A DNA stretch of 64,000 bases from Spirodela intermedia (taxonomy: Eukaryota; Streptophyta; Magnoliopsida; Alismatales; Araceae): contig LR746270.1 in NCBI GenBank assembly GCA_902729315.2, positions 3,496,501-3,560,500 on the forward strand. The letters run 5' to 3'. This document shows positions 23,501-38,042 of the stretch, piece after piece. A program made the position numbers and the translations under genes. Each line of letters starts with the position of its first letter. The stretch's first letter is position 1. Under the pieces are notes generated by a model. That model did not search any database and was not told the origin of the DNA. It was given only the letters and a program-made list of their open reading frames with translations.

Positions 23501-26500
23501 TTATAAATCCCCTAACAGAAGAAGCAATGGACAGGTTAGACTGCATTCCTAACTAAGGGAGTTAGGAATGCAAATATAACATCACGATTTCACATTTTGA
23601 AGTTTGTCGTGAGTTGTGTACCTTTTGTGGTGATTTCCTTTTTTTCTTTTACATGGACATGTCTGCCAATGAACTGCTTCCCAAGAAGTTAGTGTATTTT
23701 TTTATTCCTTCTATAGCTTATTTTTAAAATATAATGTTCAATATTTGAGATATTGAACATCATTCTAGATACTTAAGTTGTATCTATCACCAGTTTTTTA
23801 TGTATTTAAGGAGTTTAATGTTTAGTTGGATCATGCAGTTATTGTCAGATGTATAAAGATGTACGTGCTGCAGTTGACTTATGCCATCGGGATGGAACTC
23901 TGAAACAAATGGTTGCAGATGATCCTGGAAAGTAAGAAATGATTCGAATAAATACTTCACTTTCTATATGATAGTTGTGCCATAGCTGACTTGAAAGAAA
24001 ACCATTAATGATAATTGATGAGAACTCTCTTCATTGAATCATATGATTTCCAAGATCCGATTTCATTCTTGGATGGATTAATCCACCCAATTTCTTTCCA
24101 TGCTCATGGCGTTGGTTTCCTGATTTCTAGTACAGATTTACCTCATGCACGTCCTGGATTTTCTCCAAATTGTGATTCTTTGATGCTTAATTAATTCTAT
24201 TGACCCCTCAAACTTTTCAACTTACAGAGCCACCGATCTTACTCATTTTCACAATTGTTTCGACTTTCAGGTACATTAAAGAGGACTTATCAATTGTACC
24301 AATGCTTAAAATGCTTAGGGATTCTGGCCGCACTACATTCATGGTTACAAATAGGTACTAGTTTCGCCTATGAAACAAAGGCATGATTGCCCATCAATCG
24401 TGTACCCTTTCGTGGGGGATCCTTTGTTGTAACCTCTTTAGTTAATTGAAGCATGTAAAAGACTGATTGTAATGTCTTATATCTTGTAGCTTATGGGACT
24501 ATACAAACGTTGTAATGAATTTCCTTTGTGGGAACAAAAAATTCGATAGTGCTTCTTCTCAAATATTCGATTGGCTGGATCACTTTGACGTGGTTATCAC
24601 AGGAAGGTATTTGATCTTAACTTATACGCATGTAGGTTAACAATTTATCATGAGAAATTTAGGAATCTTCTTCGCTTTTGATGTATTATTCCAGCTACGA
24701 AAAATAGTTTTGAACCTGTGTACTGATGATTTGATATGACATAATGCAGATATTGATGCTAATTAGACCGATATTTGGTTTATTTGGTTACCTGATAGCA
24801 TCTCTGTGCACTTGAAACACGAATCTTTTCTCCAGGGAAGGGGGGGGGGGGAAGAAATAGGCCAATTGTGCTAACTGCTGCTGGTTTATATACTTCCACA
24901 TTGCTGATCGGCCTTATCCTTCCTTTTTTTAGGTTTCTAGGCAGATTAGCTTTGAGTATTAAGTGCTTTTTCCTCATGATTTTGATTTCATGTGATGTTC
25001 AAACTATTGAAATTTTGGAGAGGCCTATATATTGTTGATGAACGAGGATCGATTGGTCTTCTGGAGTAAATAAGACCATTGAAGAAATATAAAATAGATA
25101 ATAGGATTAATATTTTTAGATTTGGATCAATTTTCTCCCCCTGGGGTTTTCTCCAATAATTCTCACGAAACTCTGTTTATTTTCCTTCTTTTCCGGTCCC
25201 CTTTTCTCGACCTACCTTCTCTTATTCCTATCTTAAATAATATTTCAGTTCACTCGCTTCTTTTCCAGAGTGCTTTTTTGACAGGTTTCAGCTTCTTCTA
25301 TATATGTTCTTTGAATCATCAAATAAGCATAATACATTGAGTTAAATTCAGCTTCTGATATCAACGACCATATCCTTGTGGAACATTTTAATGTGTATTT
25401 TTATGTTAGATTTATGTCGTCCATTTTAATCATTTTCACTTTTCGATAGTACCTGGTTCCATCAGAATCTAAACTTTTCCTTGAGAAATTGCACTCCGAA
25501 ATAGCAGTAGCGTTAATTGTTTTCTACTCTTACAGTTCAAAACCTAGTTTCTTTCATGAAGATAATCGTGCAAGTCTATTTGAAGTCGATCCTGAATCAG
25601 GAATGCTTCTTAACACTGACAATGGCAATATCATTCCTCAGGTATGTGGGAATAAATATTGTTTATAACCCTGTAGTTATGTCCATTGATTTTTTGTTAC
25701 CTCATCTGCTGTCATTTTTAATTTTTTTTTTTAAAGATTGGATGTACTTCACCAAGATTACCAACAAAGGCACTGAAAAAGGCTTGCAGAGTTTTTCAGG
25801 TAGTTTCGCAGTGAACAAGATACAGTGGCCGTTAGGCCTTCAATACTTCAACCATTATCTCTGTTCATTCATTTCAGTTGGATCATTTAACTGCTATCTA
25901 GCAGGTTAGCCATGAATAGTAATTGTATCCTTCACTTTCAGGGAGGCAATGTTCGCCATCTTCACAGACTGCTATCTATTGAAGCAAGTTCTCAGGTAGT
26001 GTATTATTTTATTTTGATTATTATAGGAAGCGTGCTTCTTTATGTATGACTCAGGATAGAAATCTTCTGATTGATCAACAAACAAAATCATCTCTGACCT
26101 GGGGTCTGTAAGAGTCAATTCTCCATTTTAGTGGCCTTACGTAGCTTTTCAAAAATCTCTCTCTTGTAAGGTTGTCATGAGCTACTCTCATGCTAAGGCT
26201 GTTATTTTTAAATTATGTCATTTGTTATCAGTGCGGTTAATTGATCCTAAATCATATTCATCATCCATCAGACTAGCTCTTTGGCACCAGCGGCAAGAAT
26301 CCTGTTCTTTAATTCCTCTCTATCACTTACGATATATCTTAAATATCTATTTTTATCCTCCACTGATTCCATCTATCCTATTTATGTTTTCCATGTGGAT
26401 TTATAATCAAGATGCAATTTTTTTTATCTATTTTAGTTCTGATACGAAAAATTTACATATGAAATGGTTACAAATTAAAGGCTTGCATTGGACTCAACCT

Positions 26501-26554
26501 GCTTATTCTTATATGGCTCTAACATGGGACTCATCTTAAGAATAATCTTCTCTG

Positions 26555-26588
<34 letters not shown>

Positions 26589-29500
26589 ACTACTTGTCAC
26601 ATGTGATATTATGCTACTAAGTTGCAGGGACTACTCTTATTAAGCTGGCCTAAGTGGCTTTTGGAGACCAAGACCATAAATCACACATCAGAATACAAAT
26701 TCCAACGTGAGAAAAGTCTTATAGCTTGTAAATGGACCATACCGTCATCTGGTGGATGTCTTTCCAGTGCATAGTTCTTTCGCCAGCTTCCCCTCCAACT
26801 ATGTTTTTGCTGTATCTCTTCAGTGAAAAAAGTATCTCCAAAATTCCATAAACCTGACTTAGTATAATGGTAGAGAGAAAAAGGAAAAAAAATATCATTA
26901 AAATTAAAATTTCTCATATACATGATAGAAACGAAACAACTATGTTAGGTCTGTATACAAGCAGGCCTATTTGTCCTTGTAGGTTCGTTAACTCCAACTA
27001 ACAAGTATAACAGCCTGCTTGCATAATGTCGCATTTAAACCTACTTTTTTCTTGAATAAATAAAATATATTTTTACTTGGATAAAATTAGTTAAATAAAT
27101 TTCTATATCTTATTCCAGCTCATAGACATTTTTATGGTGTTTTCACCTAGGTCTTGTATGTTGGCGATCATATCTACGGTGACATTTTGCGTAGCAAAAA
27201 GGTTCTAGGTATAACTTTTTTCACCTCTTATTTACTTCGCGGTAACTAATTTTTCCTATCCAAATGACTGTTGAAGGCTTTTTGATGGCATGTTTTGATT
27301 ACTTTGACGCTTTTATCGTGACATGTTGTTACAACCCTGTTGATGAGTGAGCAGCGATGAAACCGAAGTCCATTGCTGTGCTTGATTAGGGAAAGTATCA
27401 ATACTCCCCTCTCCCCACCTCGTTAACCTCGTATAGACTTCTAGTTAAAATATCCCTTAAGGTAACCAGGATGTCACTTTTGAATGCCAATCATAACATT
27501 AGATTGAATGTTAAAATATCCCCTATGGTACATGTACCGCATCAAGCTCACTAGAATTCTTGAAACCGGATACAAGAGTCTAGGAGATGGATGTGATCTA
27601 TGTTAAAAAAATAAATCATCATCAAAACGCAGTAACACATGTCCAGTAAACTTCAAATTTATATAGGCGGCCAGAGCATAAAAAAACTGTATGAAGTTCG
27701 AAGTGTTATTCTCTGGCCAAAAAAAGCGTTGTATTATACGATTTCATAGCTATGCTCTGGCAAGTCAGAGAAGCTAAGTTTCAGATCGCTCTCCTAATTG
27801 TTGAAACTGGATCTACGAAAAAACTTGATCGTAAGCATGTGAAACGTATTTCATCTGTTTTTTTTGATAAATTTAATCCCTTTGTCTGCCCTTCTGCTAC
27901 ATTTGCTATGTTTCCTTTTTTTTTTTCCAGTTGGTTTATGTGCATTGGTAGCATCTGGTTGAGTACTCTTTTTTGTTTAGGTTGGAGAACCATGCTTGTT
28001 GTTCCAGAGCTTGAGAGGGAAGTAGAGCTACTTTGGGAATCAAGAGATTTGAGGAAGGTACCTTATGAAATTCATATTTTCTATGATGTCCTCTTAAGAC
28101 GCGAAATTTAAGGATATCGCCTACTTCTGAATTATTCCTAATGGATATTGTGTATAATTTTTTTCTGCTGCAGTGCTGTGTCAGCCCGTTTCAGTGTCTC
28201 ATTTTCGGTTGATTATTTTAAACATGAAACTCGTAAAACATGCTCTTTATTTTAGTATTTCGTGAGATTGATGTAGATTCATACAGAAAGATGGTGCATT
28301 AAAGGACGGTTAATTATTTTTCATTTTACCATCTGTTCATTTGTCCAGGAACTTAGGCGATTACGAAAAGAACGGGATGCTATTGAAGACAAAATTCATC
28401 ATCTGAGTTGGTCTGTCAAGTAAGGAATCATGTATGCCTGGATTTTTGCATTATTTGTCCCATGGAGACCGAAATTCAACGTTCATTTATGATATAAAGG
28501 AGATTATTGCGCCTATGAGGCTTGTAATGTTTTCGTCGAACCTTTCTTGTGATGAATGAAGGAACTATATTAGTAGAGGCATATTAACGTGTGGATAATA
28601 ATGGGAAATTCTGCAATCATTGATATTCATTCATGTGCTGAACTCGATGGTAAAAATTGTGACGTTGTTTTGATTCTTTTTTTAAAATAAACAATCTGGT
28701 TCTGATCATTGAAAAATTATGAAACCTTTTTTTTTTTGGCATTCACCGATGGTAAATGTTTGAATTCTCATGCTTCACCGAGGGTAAAAATTTCCTTGAA
28801 AGATTCCACCTTATCTTCTACTTTTCCTGCAGTATATATATAGATGATCATCTAATAATTTTTCCTAAATTTACTTTCAGTCATGAACCATTTCATAAGA
28901 CGAGGTGTTAACTCCAGTGTGATGTCATTATTCCGTCAATCTTGGCTGGAAATATTTCCATTCTTGTACTGTGTCAAGATGCCAGTGACATGATGAAAAA
29001 CCTTCATCTAGCTTGTTATTTCTTCGCTGCAATATTTTCAAGAAAAATTACTTGAAGAAAGGGAAGAATTCTGGCAGAAATATCTATTAAAGCATAACAA
29101 AAAAAGATTTTTTAGAGATACTTAAAATATTATTAAATGTTTTATATAAGGGAAATTAAGAAGGGAGTTATGTAATAAATAAATTAGGAATCTCACCGCT
29201 GATGTCTACACGTGATTTATTTAATCATCGCATTTCCAGTAATCTTGTTAGACTGGGATTCATCTCTGCTAAATGAGTCAACGAGTTGGATTTGATCCAT
29301 TTGTTGTTAGAAGTTTTGCACTTCTCACCAAGCCTGGTGGCATTTAGTATCGTTTTTCTCATAACTGGTTGACGAATTCCCCGTCTCCAAGTCACGATTT
29401 TTTTCCTCTCTTGCTTCAGGTTTGAAATCTCTGGTGACGATGAGAAGCAAAAGCTATCGCCCGAACTTTGTGAACTGGAGGTGTTCTTCTATCTGCCGTG

Positions 29501-30550
29501 ATGAATAAGTAGTATTATTTGAGGAAATTATACGGTCAAAAGGCATTGAAAGAGCTTCCCCTCTTGTTTGCAGTCTCAGAGAGAACGAGTTCGCAGCCTT
29601 CATCAGCATGCTCAACGAGAATGCCACCAGAAGGTAACTCCTTGCTCTTCAAGTGTCAAAACTATTTTCTTTTTATTTTTTTCTGCAATGGAAGAAGCCC
29701 CCTTTCCTCTTTTGGTGAATTCAAAAATTTCCAGTGTGGTAGTAAGCATTCTATGCCATGTGTTCCTGATGCTTCCTTCCACAGTAACGTATGATGTCTC
29801 TCTCTCTCTCTATCCCCCCCTCTATCTCTCTCTCTCTCTTCAAGGGAACTTTTTTTTTTGTCGTTGTGATCAGGAAAAAAAAAAAAAAGAATAATTTTCA
29901 TTGACATCTGCAGGTGTTGGGTTCAAGCTACGTGTTATGATAGAGCATCCCTCGTTTCATTTTCTCCTCCATTTCCCCTTTATTTTTGGAGATTCTATGC
30001 ACCATCATGCTGAATTTATCCGCCATGGTTCTCCAGAGACGTCCCTCAAGAAGAAATATCACATTTTATACTCGACCATATTTTTTTTATTTGTAAAAAA
30101 GAAAAAAAGGAACCATATCAATCTGCAGCTGAAATCATCCAGAAAGGGCCACATTAAAAGTAACTTGGCTCATCTGGGTACCATTAATACATGACATTTA
30201 CGTGCATGACCAGTTATAATATCCAGCATTCATTCCTTGATGGACCGGTGATTATACTCCTCCCTTACCCTTCCAGTTCCACAACGTTTGGGGGCAACTC
30301 TTGAAGACTGGCTTCCAGAACTCTCGCTTCGCTCACCAGGTCTCAAAACCAATTAAACCCCTATTTATTTTTATTTTTATTTTTCTCCCCCCCACACACA
30401 CAAACTTCTGGCCTCTTATATGTGCAGGTAGAGAGGTTCGCCTGCTTGTATACGAGCCAAGTGACTAACCTTAGCCTCTACTCCCCTGACAAGTACTACC
30501 GGCCCAGCGAAGACTTCATGCCCCATGAATTCGACATCCTTCCATTCTAG
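17520..30550 (+). CDS. HAD-superfamily 5'-nucleotidase domain protein (IMP/GMP-specific type), likely organelle-targeted
   Basis: It belongs to the HAD subfamily IG / purine 5'-nucleotidase family, which hydrolyses nucleoside monophosphates; the substrate here is unproven. Exons are 17520-17843 (or 17850), 19001 (or 19017)-19327, 21364-21441, 22818-23038, 23839-23931, 24271-24354, 24490-24606, 25536-25641, 25737-25799, 25942-25995, 27151-27208, 27981-28057, 28349-28419, 29420-29480, 29574-29633, 30277-30339 and 30428-30550, about 656-659 residues. The first exon is rich in Ser, Thr, Arg and Ala with few acids, like a plastid or mitochondrial transit peptide. Catalytic motif I is GFDMDYTLAQY (about residues 181-191), the Thr/Ser motif lies in FMVTNSLWDYTN, and the acidic motif is LYVGDHIYGD. 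The conserved end is HNVWGQLLKTGFQNSRFAHQ and then DKYYRPSEDFMPHEF. The stop TAG is directly followed by GTAAGT, a likely 3'UTR intron donor. The first splice junction is ambiguous. Confidence 0.94.
23542..23572. repeat. Perfect 13-bp fold-back in nucleotidase intron 4
   Basis: TGCATTCCTAACT (23542-23554) and its exact reverse complement (23560-23572) flank a 5-nt loop, AAGGG. Confidence 0.9.
23734..23760. repeat. Perfect 11-bp fold-back in nucleotidase intron 4
   Basis: ATGTTCAATAT (23734-23744) pairs with ATATTGAACAT (23750-23760) across a 5-nt loop. It lies about 160 bp from the preceding fold-back in the same intron. Confidence 0.9.
26556..26585. repeat. (CT)n microsatellite in nucleotidase intron 10
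   Basis: A pure CT dinucleotide run. The surrounding intron (25996-27150) shows no coding match. Confidence 0.85.
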
Positions 30551-31567
30551 GTAAGTGGTGCCAGCAAAAACGAATATTTTCCTTATTTTTAGTATAAAAA
30601 AAAATGCAATTCTTGGATTCTATGAAGTCATCACCTTCTTCAATAACAGCTCGAAACACTTCCCTTCCCCTCATTCCACTGGCGCATGTACATAAATAGC
30701 ATGGCTGGCTCCCTCCCCCTTCCCACAAATGTGTAAATAATTAAAGAGGGGGCATCGGTTATTTTTTACCCCACTTTGGCTATGAATCTAAGGGTCCCAT
30801 TTCATTAGCTCCACTCTTTGTCAATCTTACCTGATTCGGCTGGTTTATTGATGGGCTTTGGAGATATATGCGTGCACCAGCTGGTTGATTTGACCTATTT
30901 TTGTTTGTTAAGAATTAGTCTCATATTGATTATAGTTTGTCCCATGTTCTTAAAAAAATGGGCTAATGTCACTTCTTGGTCATATAGTTATTATAATTTT
31001 TAAATAATCCGATGACTATAATTATTACTCAAATTGTGGATCCTCAATTATCTAAACAAGGTTTTTTCATGATCTTGATCAATCTAAACAAGGTAGATAT
31101 ATACATATATTTTTCAGAATTTTTTTCTGTAAGTTGAGTCACTTTTGTGACCATATTTCGTATCTATAAAATATCTTGTTCTTCTGCCGATATCAAGAAT
31201 TTCATTTTTAAAATAAATATTTTTTGCGAATGTATTTGTAAAAATCATTCAAAATGGTTGATGGTTCTTGATTAATAACATAATTTACATAAACAATTTG
31301 GGTCTTAAATTATTTCCATTCTTGTGCATGACCATTTTGGTTGATGGTTCTGAAATGAAACGAGGAATTCAATTAAATTATTTTTTAATGGTTTTAAGGT
31401 TGTAGAAAATAGTTTTATAGGCTTTTTAAATGGAAAATAAATATGATATATATATAATTTATTAACATAATAATTAATGATAATAAATTAGTATTACTTA
31501 ATAAATTTGCCATAATAGATTTATGTATTGTCAATTAATACCATGCTCCTTAACTTAGTTACATAGA
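30551..31567. other. Nucleotidase 3' region and AT-rich intergenic DNA
   Basis: It contains the 3'UTR, probably with an intron starting at 30551, then AT-rich sequence with no recognisable gene up to the GATA/GA microsatellite. Confidence 0.5.
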
Positions 31568-32092
<525 letters not shown>

Positions 32093-34094
32093 TCATATAA
32101 GGGTTGACCAAGTGTGTCCATTTCACTTTGTATTGACCCCTTGATTGTTCTATTGGGTGAAATCTCATGATCTACTATAGTATCTCTATTCGTATGTCTT
32201 AGAAACTTCTTTCTTCATTCAAACTCTATTTTTCATAATAAATCATCTTCTGATTGTTTATTTGATGTGTTGGTTTCTATTAACCTACTTGCACATTCTC
32301 TCATCTATGGAAAAGAAAGAACAACTTTATATCATCTTAGGAGGAACCAATCTTAGTTATCTGACCTTGTTATTCCTTTATTAGGCCTCATACTTATAAA
32401 AGGAGAGAAATCAATATTTTGTTATTCAAAGGGAAGGATAATTATCAGTTAGAAGTGGTTAATATGACTCCATCACTATCTTCATACGTGTCTTTGTCAA
32501 TAGAACACTCAAAACTATATTTAGAGTTGCCAAATATCCCAAATCAATTTAAATTAGATGGAAAAAATCTCATGCAATGAAGCAAATTTATAGAAGTTGT
32601 TTTGATAGGAAGAGAAATTAAATCACATTCATGAACTCACCTTTGAACAAACAAACTCACAGTACAAGTTATAAAAAGAGGAGGATACAATAATAAAAAT
32701 ATGATTTTGGAGTACAATGACACTAGAAATCAATACAAATGATCTATTTTTTCTAACAACAAAAGATATTTGAAAAAGAATAAGTAATTTTTTTTCAAAA
32801 AAGGAAGATGATGCTGAAATATTTAGATTCGTAATAAAGGTTATGTTTGTAACTCAAAGAAATAAATTAGTATGGGAATATACTAATGAATTAGAGTCTT
32901 TGTGGATATAAATTGATAGATACAAACTCATCACTACAAACTATAAATGATGATATTTTTTCAAAAAATAAATTAAAAAAGATAGAATCTCAAATTTCTC
33001 AATGATCTTAATGCCGAATAAGATCAAGGTAGAACTCAACTATTGGGGAGAGAGAGAGAGCACTAAGCCATGAAGAAGTTATTGTAATAATCAGAAATGA
33101 AGAAAGTAGAATCAGCTTAAGAAATGTAATCTTAAAATGTTGATACTTCACCATTCATAATGAAACATAAAGATGAAAATGAACATCTATTGCCACCAAG
33201 TCAAGAAGGGGGGAGATGTGACTGACTACTTGTGGTGCCCCTATTGCAAACCAAAAAGACACTCATGAAAGGTGTTACAAACTATATTGATGACTAAAAA
33301 CATGTGTTCAAGTTTGTGGAAGGCCTATGATAGGTGACCAAGCCCACATAATCACTTCCTAATTATCAAAAGTGTCTATGGCAGCCCCTTCCTCTGTCAA
33401 AAGTAACCTAGATGATATTGAGAGTCTCATACCTAAGATCAAAAAGCTAAAGTTGTGGCATTAGCTATTCACATCATTCAAGTGAGACATCTAAATCTAT
33501 TGTACTTCATGGTACTTGTAATTATTTTTTAGTTTTATGAATACTAGACATAAGAACCACATATTATATGACAAACTCATCATGTATTATTTGTTTAGGG
33601 AATAAAAAGGTGAACAATTGATAGATCATTGTTGTTGGTATAGGAGATATAAAAATAGAACTAGTGAACATACTTGGGAATATTTTCCATGTTTCAAAAC
33701 TCTTCACTAGCCTTATTTGTATTACTTCATGATATACATATAGAATAATAATCAATAGTGATGTTTGTAATGTATATAAGAAGGTCATAGACAAAAAGAT
33801 TGTACATGTTGATGTACACGTGCCTTACCACCTTAAAATAACCAAAGGGGTGGCCACCATGTCATTAAATGAACAATCAAGACCTATGATTGAGAACTTT
33901 TAATTATTTCATCACAGACTTGGGCATCCAAGTCATAAAATGATGAATATTATATTCACTCACTTAATTTTAAAGTATGATTTGACTAAATTAAAAAGTG
34001 AGACATGAATTTATAAAATAAAAGTGAATCTCTTTTTCATCTAGTAGTAAAAAGAGTAATACTCGATTTTATGTAATTCATAGTGATGTGTGAG

Positions 34095-36811
34095 GATGAC
34101 ATGACTTAGTTGTTGTATATTAAATCACATACATTTAAAATTACTAATTTTTAGATATTTAAAAGTATTTTAAAATAAATATAATAATTATAATTTAATA
34201 AAATTTTCAAAAATAATGAATTTTTTTAGATGTGAAATAATATTTAAAAATATTTTAATTTTTTTTACAAAGAATATAATTTTTTATAAATTTTAGATTA
34301 AGAAATAAAAATAAAGTATATTTAAAATTTATGAAAAAAGAAAATAAGGGGTGTAGACGATAAGATGACATTGGTGTCCAACGAATGTGAATCGAGAAGA
34401 AATAAAGTTTCATCTCACAATTCTTACATAAGTAATCATAGACAATTTAATTGATCAAATTAAGATCTATAAAAGCTAGAAGAATTGTAATTAAATAAAT
34501 AATTTTTTTATAAATTTAAATCACACAAATTATCACTAAATGAAGTAAAAATTAAGCTGAAAGTAGAAAAGTCACAATTTCGACCTCACAATAATGATCA
34601 TCAAAATTTTATGTGTTTGAGAGGGTCATCGAACGATGTCCACAACCTCAAAAGCTCTCTTTGAATATAGATGATTTAGGTATTTACTAGATCTCTTTTC
34701 AAAATTTAAAAAATGATGACAAAAGTTAAACTATTTAAAAAATAATAAAATAGAGTTTTGACATTGCAATGGTGATATGTTAACGATGTATTAGAATTCT
34801 AATTGTTCAAGAAGATTGTCGTATAGTGTCTACAACCTCAAAGGTTATTCATACATAAGGACGATGTAGGCAATCTCTAGATCTTCTTGCGATATCTAGA
34901 GATCAATGAAATGAGTTGTTGAATCATATTAGGTGATTGTCACTTGGTGGAGCGGAAAGATGATGACTTTGCAGCTCTTTGGTAGCTGTCACCTGACGAA
35001 GAGGAACTAGATGAAAGTAGAGTGCATGTTAGGGAGCTTTATCCTCAAGTCCGCATGGTAGGAGGAGGCTCTTCATCGCATCTAATGTGCTCTTAAGAGG
35101 TGACGACTTGTCTCTCAGTAGATTATCCTCTTCTCGATGACGACTTATTTGTCGATCAATCGGAGATGATTTAGTCGATAGATTTGTGATTTTTTTATCG
35201 CGAATCATTCAACAAGTTTAGTAATAATATTATGTGAATCGCATTGACAAGATTTTCACTAATGATCGAACAATTCTATCAGCTTAATCCTTCGCCGATG
35301 ATTTATAGAAAAGTCACAATTTAATCAGATAAAAATATGAATTTTAGCTCTGGTAAGATTCAAACTTACATCAATCGCCTACCTATATGAGAGAGAGAGA
35401 GAAATAAATACACAAACAACTTTTAAGTACACAAACACCCTTATAAAGTGATGTCATCAAACTACTTTCTTTTCATAAATAAGGGGTATTTTAGGTATTA
35501 GATTCTTCAAAATTATTCAAAAAAAAGTGTGACTTTATTAGATTCATAAATAAGGGGGATTTAGAAATCAATGAGTCCCTTTCATGCATATGTATGACCA
35601 CTCCTTGCCCTAAAGCTTATTGGCCACTAGTGATGTGGAAGGGAAGTGGCACACACGTGCCCTCATCGGTCCATAGCTGCTTGAGCCCTTGCTTGCAGCT
35701 TCGCCTTGATTGTGCTTCTAACCCGCTTACAAGTCTGGCTGGCCGGCAGGTCCTTCTTTTTTTTTTCTTTTTTTTTCTCAGAAATAAGATAATAAAAATC
35801 ATATACATTTATTTAAAATCACATAATTAGCTAAAAAATCACATTAGCTAACTAAAAACTACTTTTCATAAATTAACACAAATATAAGTCTATTTATTAT
35901 GAGTTAAGGCTAAAACTATATTATTTATTATTTATTAATTCATAATAATGAAGACTTTATCAAGGGGCTAACTACTAATCTTAATATCTTAAGAGTGAAA
36001 TGATTTGTAACTTTTATTGATGATTGGTAAAAAAAAATATGACATTATAATAAATATATTTAAATCAAATAATACCACATATTATTTCAATCAAACATTA
36101 ACATAATTTTTTTAAAAAGAAAGAATAATACATGAGTCTTTATGTGTAAACACTCTACAACACAATAGAGTGACAAAGAGAAAAAATCAACACATTTTAT
36201 AAGTGATATGATTAGTTTTATTTTAAAGTAAAATACCAAAAGTGTTTTAGAGGGAGATTATTTTAATTACAACACACCTTTTCAATAGACTACCAACAAT
36301 AATTATAAACTTTAAGAGTCTCCTACAGAATATTACATCTTTCTACCCAAAAATATAATTTAAGAAAAAAATAATTTATAGAGTCATTGGATGTGTATGT
36401 TATGTACACAACTAAGACCAAAATAAGGCCAAACTTGGTTCGTGAGCACATAAATACATATTTGTGGGCTACTTAAATACAAAAATGGGATAGAAATGTT
36501 ATCACCCTCATCATATAATTTTTTTATTTGAAAATATCTCACATTTATGAATATGAATCTTATTTTGATAGATTATTAATACAAAAGATGTTGAAAAAGT
36601 AAGTAGACAAGAGGAAAGTTGTGGTAACTTTGTGTTACCACCTGAACCATCCAACATATGACTCTTAAGAATTCTCTCGTGAATCCTCAAGAAGAATCAA
36701 ATACCTAGTAAAGTTATAGAAGCTAATCATGATGAAGAAGATAATCTAGAATCTTTATCCTTACATAGTCAACCCTCTATATAAGAAGACTTACTAATAG
36801 CTCTTAAAGTA
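34095..36811 (+). repeat. Tandem duplication inside the copia element, copy A
   Basis: It begins GATGACATGACTTAGT and aligns along most of its length to copy B. It contains an inserted non-copia block (to about 35966), an extra segment of about 600 bp absent from copy B (about 35967-36560), then copia integrase-RT linker sequence (GAAGATAATCTAGA near 36738). A GC-rich island lies at 35594-35752, followed by long T-runs. Confidence 0.8.
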
Positions 36812-37921
36812 GATGATATGACTTAGTCATTTTATAGTAAATCACGCAAATTTAAAATTTATAAAACTAGAAAATATAAATTTTTGGATATTTAGAAGTA
36901 CTTATGAACAAATATATCAATTATAATTCAATAAAAATTTCAAAAATAATGATAATTTTTCAAGTCGATCACAAAGATGTAATATAATATCAGGTAATTA
37001 TTCAGATTTTTTTTCAAAACGTACTATTTTCTATGAATTTTATACTAGGAAATGAAAATAAAATATATTTAAAAATCATAAAAAAAGGAAATAAGGGTGC
37101 GAACATTAGGATGACGTCAATACTTGGCGAACGCAAATCGGGCAGAAATAAATTTCTATCTGGTGATTCTTACATAAGTGATTACAAATGATTTAATCGA
37201 TCAAATTAAGATTTATAAAAACTAAAAGAATCATAATTGAATGACGTATAGGTTGGTAAATTTAAAATCAGTAAATTATCACTAAATGAAATAGATATTA
37301 AGTTGAAAGTAGGAAAACAAAGTTTTGACGTCGCAGTGGCAATACATTGGCAATGCATCGAAATCCTAAACATTCGAAAAGATCGTCGTGTAGTGTCTAT
37401 GACCTCAAAGGCTCTCCTTAGACAAAGACAATGTGGGCGATCTCTAGATCTCTTTACAAAGTCTAGAGATCAATGAAATGGGTCGTCAAATTGTCTCAAA
37501 TGGCTATCACTCGACAGAGCAAAAAAACAACGACTTTGTTACTCTCTAGCGGCTGTCACCTGATGAAGAGGAGTTAGATGGAGGTGAGGTGCATGTTAGA
37601 GAGCTTCATCCTCAGGTCCACGCAACAAGAGGAGGCTCTTCATCGCATCCGATATGCTCTCAGGAGGTGGTGACTCATCTCTTGACGGATCGTCCTCTTC
37701 TCGACGATGACTTATTTGTCGATCAATCGAAGATGCTTTACTCGATGAATTCGCAATCCTTATATCACGAATCATTCAGTAATTTTAAAAACAATATTCC
37801 ACGAATTATGTTGACGAGATTTTTGTTGATGATCTAATGATTTTAGTTACTGAATCATTCACTAGTGATCTGTAGGAAAGTCACGATAATCTAATAAAAA
37901 ATATGAGTTTTGGCTCTAGGA

Positions 37922-37932
37922 GGATTCGAACC
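37922..37932 (-). promoter_or_regulatory. tRNA-type B-box match (relic)
   Basis: On the minus strand this reads GGTTCGAATCC, an exact fit to the RNA polymerase III B-box consensus GGTTCGANNCC. No A-box at suitable spacing and no foldable tRNA are present, so it is probably a tRNA-derived relic of a repeat. The copy A counterpart is mutated. Confidence 0.4.
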
Positions 37933-37978
37933 CGCGTCAGTTGCCTGCCCTTTCTAGGGAAGGTGTGACGTGGGTTTA

Positions 37979-38021
37979 GTCCCACATCGCTTATGCACCA
38001 AAGTTTCTATCGAATATATAG
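37979..38021 (+). promoter_or_regulatory. Plant snRNA-type USE plus TATA box (candidate)
   Basis: GTCCCACATCG (37979-37989) exactly matches the plant upstream sequence element RTCCCACATCG of U-snRNA and 7SL genes. TATATAG follows at 38015-38021 after 25 bp, a gap typical of the RNA polymerase III class rather than the longer polymerase II spacing. The same USE-like word also occurs in many plant LTRs, so function is uncertain. Confidence 0.4.
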
Positions 38022-38042
38022 TAATATTACATTTTCAATCAA

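Noticed and set aside
37922-37990. tRNA gene suggested by the B-box on the minus strand
   Set aside because: No A-box at suitable spacing, no cloverleaf, and the T-stem is imperfect; it is kept only as a relic B-box.
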